Assembly: GCA_963971285.1 (NCBI GenBank)
Contig: OZ020247.1
Location: 13,474,614 to 13,538,613 of the forward strand
DNA length: 64,000 nt
Origin: Astropecten irregularis
Lineage: Eukaryota > Echinodermata > Asteroidea > Paxillosida > Astropectinidae
Reading direction: 5' to 3'
The notes under the pieces were generated by a model. The model searched no databases. It was not told where the DNA came from and saw nothing but the letters and a program-made list of their open reading frames with translations. The position numbers and the translations under genes were made by a program. The stretch's first letter is position 1, and every line of letters starts with the position of its first letter. Shown here in pieces: positions 38,401 to 50,400 of this stretch.

Positions 38401-41400
38401 ACCGACTGCAGTTATGGAGAATGATTTTCCGTACCTTTCTTTGGATGTCACTGTCATCTTGTATGCCCTGGTATGCAGGAGTGACCTCTCACCGCCAAGC
38501 GTCGATATATCTACAGTGACTGGCTTACTTGGAAACTTGCAGGCTCTGGCAAGGTCGTCTCTCACCAAAGTCAGCGTCGCACAGGTATCAAAGATCACAT
38601 TTATGTCTCGGTTCAGCACTTCTGCAGTGATCATCGGGAGCACAGAGACTGTTCCTTCACTGGCTGTGTTCAGGCTCATGACCTGACCGGTTGTTGCAGC
38701 GGCTACAAAGTGTAAGAGCGGGTGATGGAAGGAGTCACAGTGCTTGCATCTTCTCTTACGCCGGCATGTATTTATGTAGTGACCTTTTCCAGCTCGCTTC
38801 AGACAAGAAAAGCAGACATTCTTCTCCTTTGCCTTCCTCATACGCTCTTCCGGTGATAGCTGCAAGATTGTAGGGCACTGATCAGGCCAATGCTCGTCGG
38901 TGTTGCAAGCCCAGCATTTGTTCCACTTCGTCGTCACATTTGCATCTGTTTGCAGTATACGATGGCTGCCGGTTGCATCTGTATTCTTTGTTGGCTTGAA
39001 AGCGCTCACCATGTCAGTACCATACACAGGGTCATTCATCTCGCAGGCAGATGCTCTCACGAACTTGACGACGTGGCTCAAGCTTGGTACCTGGCTCTTC
39101 TCTCGGAGCTTGAATACCTCTCTGGTCCATCTTTGCTGGAGAAATCTGGGTACCTTCTCAATGATCATCTTCAAGCTTGCCTGATTGTTCAATTCATGTA
39201 GAAAGCCGAGGGCGTCTAAGGCCTGGTAGCAGTTAGTCAGGTCATCTGCATAAGCTTCAAGCTTGGCTGGTTCAACTTTAGGATGGTTGGCAATTCTTCG
39301 AATCCAGCTCTGTACAATTACAGAACTGTTTCCAAACCTCTGCTTCAGGGTTGCGAGGGCAGCTTGAAGTCCCTCGGTTGGTGGCTTCAATACACAATAT
39401 TCAATGGCTTCTAACGCACGACCGCTACACAGAGACCTTAGCACATTTAGTTTTACACTTGGATCATGAATACAAGATACACTGTTATCAAAGGAAGCAA
39501 TAAATGAATGATAAAACAAAGGATCTCCATCAAATTTCTTAACCTGAGCCTTAGGTAGGGCCATAGCCTGGACCATACTAATCAGAGAACCTTCCTGTGT
39601 GGCAGCAGAGAATCCTGAAACGGACCTCACATCATCATTACGGTTAGTACACATTACCTCAACATTAACACTAGAATTAGATTCACAGTTACCAGTGGGA
39701 ACATCAGTATCAGCAGCATTATCTACATCCGGTAAAACACTGGTCACAGTTGTCAGATTATTATTATTAACATGTACATCACAATTAGCAACATTACTTT
39801 CATTTAACGGAACATTGGTCACATTAACATTCTCAGACTTGGTGGGAGTTTCCACCACAGCATTTACAACACTTGCCAGAATCGGGTTCATACCCACTCC
39901 ACTTAATGTCTTTCTTGCAAGACGCGTCACTTGGTTGAAACTCTTAATCACGTCGGCGAGCCATCCTTCTTCACGGGTCAAATCTTCGTCGTTCACGACG
40001 ACATCCATCAGCTTGTCGTGTGCCTCTTCTACGGCGTCCAGTCTCATCGTGGCCTTGTCAAGTAGCTGACGGATCTGCTCTTGCACGACGTCTTCTTCTG
40101 TTAACTCATTACCCAGCTCGGTCAGCGCTATCGTCAGTTTTCCTTTACGGACAGCTCGTTGACGTCTCAATACAGACAGATCCTTCCCCTCCATGATGAT
40201 CACAGTTGGTTATCACTCAAAACGGCGTATTCAAAGTTAATTGAATTGTGGCGAGGGGAGTCGGAGACGGGATGTGGTTAACTGTATAATTATGATTGTT
40301 TTATTCAATTCTGAAAGAAACCGAAATCAAGAAAAAAGCAGCAGTTAAATAAACAGTAAGACGACAGAGGTTCAAACATGACAGCAAGCAATTAACAGAT
40401 TACAGATAATATTCAGATTGCGGACAACAGAAATCCGCCAGTTTCACATAATAACAGATAACAGATTACAGATAATATTCAGATAATATTCAGATAATAT
40501 TCAGATTACGAAAAAACAGAAACAGAGAACGACTTGACTTACAACTTTATCCCACAGACCAGGAGTAGTCGCTCTTACAGATATGGCGGATAACAGCATA
40601 ACAGTTCAGTATAACAGTTCAGTATAACAGTTCAGTATAACAGTTCAGTATAACAGTTCAGTATAACAGTTCAGTATAACAATTCAGTATAACAGTTCAG
40701 TATAACAGTTCAGTATAACAGTTCGGAGATTCAGATTACAGTGCTTCCGTTACTTACGGAAAGTCGACACAGAATGGACTGAAACAAAACGAATATTATT
40801 GGCGTATTCTAAATAATGCTATAACAATTCTAAACGGAACGCGACGCGCGTCAGGATGGGCGCGCGCCCAAGGACAGAAACAGCAAGAAATTAACAGGTA
40901 GATAACGAGAAACAATGGAAATTAATTACGGGTTGTTCCTCAGCGGAACACTAGTAACTTCCTTTCCCTACCCAGATGGCCAAATGTCTTGGCACTCAGA
41001 TGTCTCTTACCAAGCACAAGGAGTTGACCCACAACTTCCTCAAGTTCATGACCAGCCCGACACTGTGTGAGAATGCACTAAAGGTACACTTCGTAATATC
41101 TTTTTATGAAAGCAAAAGACTTTTACAACTCCATGCAGTGCATTGGACCCTCTTGTATACACCGATCCGACGGAGTGACATACCTGTACCATCCGCTATT
41201 ACTGCAGTGTCCCCGGCCACCTTTTGTCCGGCAAAAGCTATAACCAACTTGAATGTTCCTACAAGCAACATGGCATCGCGTGACTTTGATCACCTTTTTC
41301 CTTAACTATAACCAGTATGCAAACTAGCATCCTGTGTGCATTATGAACACACTTGCAAGATTTGATGTTGTAATAGGTTCAACTTTCTTTCCTTCCTTCC

Positions 41401-44400
41401 TTTTTTTGCAGACGGTGTACTTCACCAGCCAAGTGTCCAAGGAATTCTGTGAATATCTGGCCCTCAACCAGGACTACATGTCAATACTGCTCTGGATTCT
41501 ACAAGGGAAAGTATGTGAAAAAACTCAATCCAAATACATGAAATATGCAGCCTGCCTCTGCATAGTCTAGACACAGTTGCCTAGATGCACGTTGGCATGA
41601 CTAGCTAGTGCCAAATGTCTGAGAGGGTTTCACAGAGGAAGATTTTAATAATAATAGTACATTATTATCCCTGGTCATCAGGCTACATTTATAATCCTGA
41701 AACAATCTCTACTCCCTGGAGAGTATACAGCGGCCCTAGCTGCTGTAAGGCGCACTAAGGCTTATAAAGCACACAGAGCCATTTCTACCCTCACAGGTAC
41801 CCATTTACTCCCGGGTGAAGAGGAGCAATATGTGACAAAGAGTCTTGCCCAAGGATGCAAACACCACTTGCCCATGGCTGGATTCGAACCCACAATCTGT
41901 AGATTGACCTTAACATATTGAGTACAACACGCCAGAACACTAGGTTACAGCACCCTACAAGTATTTATTTTTCAAAGGGGGAAGGGGTCACCCATTGTGA
42001 CACCAACATCCAGCTTGGGTGCATATGTACCCTTCCCCTAGAGTTATATGCCACTCCCTATTCAGCAGGGGCCAATTTCATGTAGCTGCTAAGCACAAAA
42101 AAATTGCTTAGCACAAAACTGTCTTGCACAATAAAAAAAAACCACCATTAAAAATTCTATTTGATGTTCATGGTCAGTGAACAACAGCCAAAGGACAATC
42201 ACATGTGATACACAACACATGGAAATTTAATTATTAATCCTGTTTTTATCAAAAGACAGAAATTTCATGGTTAGCTAATTTTTGGTACTAAGCAGGGTTG
42301 TGAAATTGGCCCCAGATGTCTTATTGGGAATTTTTCTGATTTGATTCTTCAATCGTTGTTCATTTGCAGGTGGAAATAGAGGACATGTTTCAGAACACCG
42401 TCTATGAGATGACATTACAGACTCTTGCCACGATCATTACGCAGTTGAATGACATACCTCAATGGTAAGCTGAGCATAGTATGATCTGCACGATATCAAT
42501 GGACATTCTTGGCCTTTTTTTCAGCTTGTAGTTGGTGGCTTTCCCCCAATATGCACTTTTGACTCCCAGATATCATGTTAACTGTGCCATTATCCTATGA
42601 AAAGTTGACACAGTGTGTGGCTTGTCTTGTTGTGCAGGAACCTCATAGAAGTTGGACTGAAGTTGATTCAATAAAGGGTGTCCTGTACAAGTTTGAAAAT
42701 ACAATCATTTATTATGCTTATAATCATACAGATGATGTTGTCCAGTTGTTGTTTTTTACATTTTCCTTTTTTTTATATGAATTGTTTATTTGCAGCATGG
42801 TTCAGACCAGTATCATATTTGCAGCGATTCTTTTGGATTCGCAAGTGGCCAGTCAAACGGTAAACAGACGTCATAATTTTGTCGTGATGAGGTTTTGATT
42901 CGAGGCAATGAGCTTTCTTAAATGTTAATGTTGAACCAATGACCAACAAGACTTTTCTGAGCCCACCAAAATCCAACATTATGCTTTATCCCCTAATTAA
43001 ATGGTACAGTTTTTAAGAACTGCCTTGTCAGTGGACCCTTCTCAAGCCAGTAAAGTATAGCACTTTGTAGAGTTGTAGTATCCCTTTAGCAAATTCTTTT
43101 GGCTTTTCTGTGTTGAGCAAGCAACTCTCATTTAGTGCCTATACCATGGTCCTGTTCCCTGAGTCCATATAAACCATACGATGCAACAACATTTATTCTT
43201 GGCCTAATTCTGAATATTCAGAGTAATTAATGGAAATGAGGGTCTAACTTTTGAAGCGAAATTATTCGCAAATTTCTCAAGTTGAAAGAAATCTGTAAGT
43301 TGAATTTTGTTGTGTTCCCCTGTTGATTCTTCTTGGTTACAGGCTGCAGCTGCACTGCTAGTTAGCCAGCTACTGTACCATGGTATAGCCATTGAGATGC
43401 CTACAGATGATCTCTTAGCAGCCGTACATTCTGCCCTGACTGATCTAAGCCAGGTGAGTGTTACTGGATAGGTCCTCTTTGTGAAACTGTCCTGGACTAT
43501 CGGTAGTTGTTGTGGATGGAATGAGCATTGAGTTCAGGGGTCAATTTCACGAAGCCCTATGATCGATCAGTACTCGAGTTACGAAGGATAACCCTTCGTA
43601 CCCTATACGTGGGGCTACAATGCATCAATGCACCACAATGCATCATATAAGTCCTCCGATTGATAGTTAGTTACGATGAGTTTGGTGAAATCGACCCCTT
43701 TTCCAACTCATGTAGGTTCTTTTGATCCATTATTAAACCTAAACCTTTACACCTGTCACATGAGACAAGAGGTGTTTGCCACACATTACCACCACCTTTG
43801 TCTCCACAGGGGGAACTGCATCACAAACCATGCAATGCCACACAAAACACACTGTGGTGTGGTGGTATTCAGGATACCACATTTACCACATGAAAACCAT
43901 GTGTGGTAAACTGAGATCTGCAGGTGGGGTAGGGTTAAGTTGAAATATTTATAACTATCATAATTATATCAGCTCCTTTATACTCAGTTAGCTGTAGTGC
44001 CAGAGTGCAAAAGCCTACAGCAAACTAGTTATATAACACTAGATAGATGCATTTACTGAATGCTAAATAAAGTTCTTGATGAACACAATGGTTCATGCTG
44101 TAGTGTTCTTAAGATGTTTAACAACCTGGCCCTGTGTTGTGATTCCAATCACAGATCTGTGTGAGATGCCCTTTTGACTACGGGGTACTAGATGGCCTCC
44201 TCCTGCTGCTGTGCCAGTTCTTGAGTGTGGGAGCCAGTGCAGTCAGCCGGCTGCTGATTGAGTCTGGTGTCTGGCAGATGCTATGGCAGAGGTAAGCTGT
44301 GTGCGGTCTTGGTTCAATACCCATATTAAATCATTTGTGTCACGATGGTGCCGTATCGCACTCCATCTTTGGTAGAAACAAGTCTAAAACCTATGAATAT

Positions 44401-47400
44401 CTATTTTACAAAGTCAATTTCCGAATTTAGTCAATAAAACCCAATTCAACTGTCAAATAGGTCTGTAATGCATATGGTATTGGTTTATGACTTATGGTAC
44501 AATGTCATGACTGTATGTGATGTTTTGAGAATAATTTAATAGCCTTTTAAGAGCTGCAGCTCTTAATTAAGGATGTGCGAAGGTCTTAAAAAAACCTGGT
44601 TCTTTGAGAGTTAATGTCGGTGTGCCCCCAAAGATGACAGCTTAAGATGACTCACAAAGCACAGCTCCGTTATTCTCAATTTGCAGTAATTTATTCATTT
44701 GTTTCCACTAGGAATGTGTGTTGAAACATCCCGGACTCTCAAAATGACATTTATGATTGTCTCACATTTGTTTGTTTGTTGGTGTTTTTGACATCAGACT
44801 CCTTCAGACGTTGGGAGCAGTGCAGTCTGAGGATCTTCCCTTGGAGGACATGGAAGAGGAGCTGGCAGACTGTGGACCGGTCTCCTCCCAGCCCCAGTGG
44901 GGTCTCATCTCGCCGTCAGGGGTCATGGCAGCCCTGCAGATCGTCACCATAGTCTTCACCCAGGTACAAGGCAAATCCTCACCCCACGGCAGGCTGTCAT
45001 TAATTCCTGTCTGAGAATAAGCTAAGCAGTCCTTGGCCCAGTGTGTCCATTTCCAGATATTGCAGAATGATGTGTCTTTAGTTCAATCAACGTAGGGATG
45101 CGTAGGGTATTTGGAGAAACATCAGGGATGAGATTTCTCAGATTTTCTGTTTTGGATTTCAGGTTTTTTTTCTCACAGAGTGTGTACAAAAGTACAGAAG
45201 ATTTTCAGATGTCAGACTTTTTATACTCATTGTCAGCTATTTTCAGACATTTTCAGACATTCAGGCATTGGTCAATTTCATCCCTGTTCCTCACTAATGT
45301 GGCCGGGGTTTCGATTGCGGCTTTGGTGATGTGCGATTGAGATTTGTGGGTTATTTCTCTCCTGTGCCACAAGTGTTTTTCTCCAGGTTCTCTGGTTTTC
45401 CTCCCTCCAAAAACCTCAAACACTTCCAATCTCGGGCCGTAGTTCGTGATCACAGGTATGAGTCGAGGATAGCCAAGGATGCCTATGAACATGATGAATG
45501 CCGGCAACTTTATCATCATCTATAGCCACATCTTTTGCAATTCAGTACCCCTGCTGCCAATAAGGATGATTGTTTTGTGAATCATCATCTTGTATTAAAC
45601 ATCATTCCATCAACAGGCTTCTGGTTTTGGAACCATGGATTTAATTATATATTAGCGTGTTCAGGGAGCGATCCACCCACCATCGTCTGTTTCCTTGTAC
45701 CTATTTTTGTAATATGATATATCAACAGGAGCCCTACCAGTGCGTACCTCTGCTGTGTAATTCAGACGGTGTGGTCATGCTGACAGTCACCACTCTGCTG
45801 TCCAGAGATTTCCTGTCCTTCCTCTCTTCAAGGTTAGTGCATCCTTTAAAGGTAACATCATACTTTGGTTTTTGTCAAACAAATACAGATTCATGGGCAG
45901 AAATATCAAGACAGATACAGTAACAGTCATCTGTGAAAATTTGAGTCCCATACGGTGCCCACTTTTTGAGAAAACAGTGAAAAACTGCCACAGTATTTCT
46001 TAAGTCTTTTCTCTTTTATTTTTGATCTTTTGAAAGATCAAAAAGATTTTCGGTCGTTGTTTTACTAATTTCTGGAGAAATACACCATTTCAGGCGGGAC
46101 AATTGTAACGGTAGGTTTCTACCAGCATCATCTTCATACCCTGTAAGTTATACGTCAATCTGTGAATATTTCTGTTTTGGTCTCTTACCAAAGTATGATG
46201 CTACCTTTAAGAAATACTGTGGCCCTTTTTCATGAGTTTCTCAAATAGTGGGCACCGCATGGGACTGAAATTTTCACAGTTGACTGTGACTGTGTCTTCC
46301 TTGATATTTTTGTCCGTGAATCTGTACTTCTTTGACAAAAACCAAAGTATGATAATACCTTTAACTTCAGCTGCTTCTTTTTTATTTTTTGCATTTTTTG
46401 CACCTCCTGAAAAAGTGGCACGCAGACTTTTAAATTTTGCTGTGACATTTTTGACCAAAGTTGTCGGACTTAAAGCTGCTGTGAACTGCTCACATACCAA
46501 AATATCCAATGGTTTTCAGTGGCCTCATGTTTCAATCCTGTTTCAATCATGTTTCTCAAATTTTATTTCAGCAATGGCACTGAGCAGGACCTGTCGGCCA
46601 TGGTCGTGGACATCATCTTGAGCGTCTCGCAGCTTCTGTGTTTCCCATTTGCCCTGGACACCCACGACATGCTGATGGAGGCCATTCTCTCCAGCCTTCA
46701 GGAGAGCCGCATCCTGACAAGGCTTGTCAGTGCCTGCACGCTCTACATCAAGCCCGCCGAGATGGAAGTCCCCGCAGGTAGGAAAGACAGCTTCCAAATC
46801 GGACAGGGCATGCTCCAATAAAGGCGCTGGTAATCCTCAGGATAATCCCCCTAGTAGCTAACATTATGAGCCATCGAACATTTAGCTCCTTACCATTTTC
46901 CACTATGAACAACCACTTTTCTAGCTTCCAAATTGGGTTTGTGGCTGGAGGAGTCTCCTTGCTGTGGCAGAGTGATCCTGCTGCCTCAGGGGCAGGATTT
47001 GTCAGGAGAAATGCCTAACAGGCTCCGGCTCCATCTTCCATGTGCTGAAAATATAGGTTTTGGATTTTTGTAGAAGCTCCATTTTCTTTTTCAAAACCGA
47101 GTATACGATCTACTTCTGAACTGAAGCCGAAAGCCTCTATTTATAATACCCGTTAAAAAAATGAACGTACAAAATGGAGCCGGAGCCCTAGCCTGAGCTC
47201 AACCTGGAGCCGAGGTTTGGAAAAAGCCCAATGAATACCTCAGCAACTTGGAATCACTTTTGTGATTAATTAGATAAATGTCATAATAACTCCATGTTAT
47301 GCTGATGAATACCTGTAACGGACAATGAACTAGAATTAACTTAGTTTAAACAAAGGTTTGGAGAAAATAATCATAGCCCATACATTTGACTAGATGATCG

Positions 47401-50400
47401 GCCAAATCAACCACTGTCATATCAAGAATTATGGCCGTCTGTATTATGAATGAATGTCTTTTTTGTTTTGGTTTTTTTTCTGTCTCTCTGTAGGTCTGCT
47501 GTCTCGTTTCGTTCTGAGTCACAGTGGCTTCGTGACTGAGTTTGCAGAGGCCGTCTCCCAAGTCAAGGTAAGGAAGTCACTGACATGTCCCTTGGCTCCT
47601 CAATCTATCACTCCACCTGATGTCCAGTTGGCCTGAGACCTTCCTGAACATCCCATCAAATACCCAGTGTGCTTGTTCAAATTCAAGGGCTATAATTATT
47701 CACAGTCAGTTCACTCTCGTTGAACGTTTTTTTGTTTTGTATTCCCACAGGCTGAACCCTTCCTCAATGTCCTGCTGTCATCGGACAGTCCCCCTCAGGT
47801 GCAGGGAGATATACTGAGCATCTGCAGTCATCTAGCCAGGAGCTCGGCCATACACCTCATGATGCTCAAACAGGTCCTGCAAGGACAGAAAGGTCAGTAG
47901 ATGGCAGGTGCCATAGAGTTAAATACAAAACTAGAATGCGTGCTTTGTATTCAGTGTGCGTGCTCTTGGCTCTCTTGCATGGACGCGCAGCCGCCATTTT
48001 AGTTGGGGTGACTGAGCAGCCGCAGTAGAGTCCAAATACCTGGATGTTACTTAACTGCACACAGTCTGACTGTGTGTGACGCGACAGGAGACGCAATTCA
48101 TGGATCCATCCCACCCAGTTAATTCACCGTTGGTTGGCTGCGCTCACGAACCGGGGTACGAATGTATGCACAATTTGAAATGGGACGCGCACGTTTTTCT
48201 TAGGCAATGGTGCCAGTCAAATTCGAATGTATCACGCGCAGAGTGCACACTCTAGTTTTTTTTATTTAACTCTATACAGGATGCTTTGTTGTTTTGGAAG
48301 AAAATTGTCAATGTATTAAGCCAAACAGATGACACTGCCGAAAGAAGATGACAGGAGTCTTATTCTAATATGTAATACACATATTTTCTGGAAAGAAACC
48401 TGAATACTGGCCTGGCCCAGACATTGAAAAATTCGGCCAAGCCCAGGCCTTCAGGTCTGAAATCATCCTTCAGCCAGTTCTGAACAACAGAGCTGCTTAA
48501 AATCAATGAAGCCAGGCTACCGGATGGCCTAGCTAGATTAGTTCTACCCACATCAAGCTTGAGATATGATTATTATGAGGCCACAGAGTGCGAGCTAAGC
48601 CCAGGCCAGGCCTAGCCAGGCTCTCCATTGGCTGGGCCTGACCAGTTTCTAAGTTTCTCTCTAAGCCCAATATCGGTTTCTATAGCAGGTTTTCTTGACA
48701 AAAAAGGTTTAATTGTTGCAAATCTGACCTGTCAACTGTAATCATTCTTTTTCATTGAGAAAGATCTTGCCAGGATAAAATCATCTGGCCTCCCTAACTC
48801 TTACGAAATTGTTGATGCTGACTAACTACTACTCCTATTACTCCTGTTACTCTAGTCTTGTCCAAGACGTTATTTATGCGCGAGCCCCTCCAAACAATTA
48901 CCCACCCACACGCAAACTAAGTGGAACATTCCACCGACCTACGAAAAATAACGTCTTGTTGGTTTGCTCTGGTGTCACGTGACAAAGACTGAGCGTGACC
49001 TCTGTGGGCAAAAATTGCATATTCATTGAGGTCAACAACGGGGTGCAATGCGCTGTTTTGGTCAGCGTCCAATCCACGCACGTGGTATGGCGTGATACCG
49101 TGTGCATATCACGTAATGACGGTCGTTTGAAACTCAGCCGCAACCACGTTATTGCCATGGAGCAATAACAACAGATAGCTCCATGGTCATTACCAAAACC
49201 ATGGCTTGATTATACTTCGATCAACTGTCATGCGGCACAAAAAGATGTCGAGAAATTGTAGGATATGAACAAGCCGTATTTTACAGCTTTTTGGGTTATC
49301 CTCGGGCTTTTGTTATTCTTTATTTATTGTGTATTTCATGTGTACAGTACTTTTGTATGTTGCCAAAATAAATGAATGAATGAAGGGATGAATGAAATAA
49401 TTTCACTGAATTATGATACCATGGAGTCTGTTCCCGGGCTCCATGAAGACACAGAATGGTTTCGAGGGGCACGGTTAAATTTATTCCATTCCCAAGTTGT
49501 CTAAGAGCCTTGTTGTTCTCCGGAAAACTCTCGAATCCCCGACATTTGTGTTGCAAAATCCAAGGCCTCCAAATTCAATACGATCCGTCAGCAGCCATGG
49601 TACGATATCAATGAAGGCCTATATACGGCACATGTAATTTACAAGTACTGTAAATACACCTGTATGCGTACTGTATATAATGCTTGCGACGTCGTTGCGG
49701 TACTAGACTTCATCTCCATGCAAATTTTCTAAATATATTAATGCAAATAAGGCTACGTCATGATGCACCGACTTCGCGGGGGGTTATTGCCCGGAATTTT
49801 CCGGGCAGTTTGGAGTAAATGGACAAGACGGTATTACAGGCTTGTGTGTGTGGCGTAGACGTTATTTCGGGTCGTTTGTTGTGTTAACACGTACACACGT
49901 ACGTGCGATCTGTTGGCCAGGTACAACTACGTAATACCGTCTTGAACAAGACTACTGTTACTCCTGTTCTCGTTTCCTTGCCCCATACCACCCAGGAGAT
50001 TACGCATGCCTTCAACAACTGCTGGACAGCAAGGACCCGACAGTCCAGGCCCGAGCCTGTGGCATGCTGGGCAATCTCATGAGGCATTCCAACGGTCTTT
50101 ACCCAATCCTCAAGAAGAGAGAGGAGCTGGTTACGTCCCTCCTAACCTGCCTGTCCAGCCAGGATGCCGACGTCAAGAAGGTATGAAGCAGATCAGGGCC
50201 CAATGTCATGGAATTTGTTACCATAAGCAAAGATTCAACGCTTACGATAGTAGAAGTTTTTGCTTACGGTTAGCAGATTTCGAGGGAGAGTTGGTTTTCT
50301 CACCACGCTAAGGAAGGACTTTTTGCAAAATGCATATGACAGCACGTTAGCAGAAAATAATCACGGTAACCTTATTAGCAATGATTTGCTTAAACCGAAA

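Larger units (their letters stand above)
33734..40950 (-). mobile_element. BEL/Pao LTR retrotransposon 2 (7.2 kb)
   Basis: Two 702-bp LTRs bound a single Gag-Pol frame, antisense to STK36. In element orientation the LTR runs TGTTCCGC to CTCGCCA. A likely polypurine tract GGTGGGGAGAG abuts the 3' LTR. Flanks are ATAGT (33729-33733) and CTAGT (40951-40955), a 5-bp duplication with one mismatch. The LTRs differ at one base that I could find (33910 versus 40425), so insertion is recent. It is a different family from the pair in intron 1: the LTRs are unrelated and the proteins only distantly alike. Confidence 0.93.

Noticed and set aside
40976..40978. ATG at the start of exon 16 as an alternative gene start driven by the BEL LTR
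   Set aside because: The LTR is antisense to STK36 and the ATG is in phase within a normal internal exon; there is no evidence of a promoter facing it.
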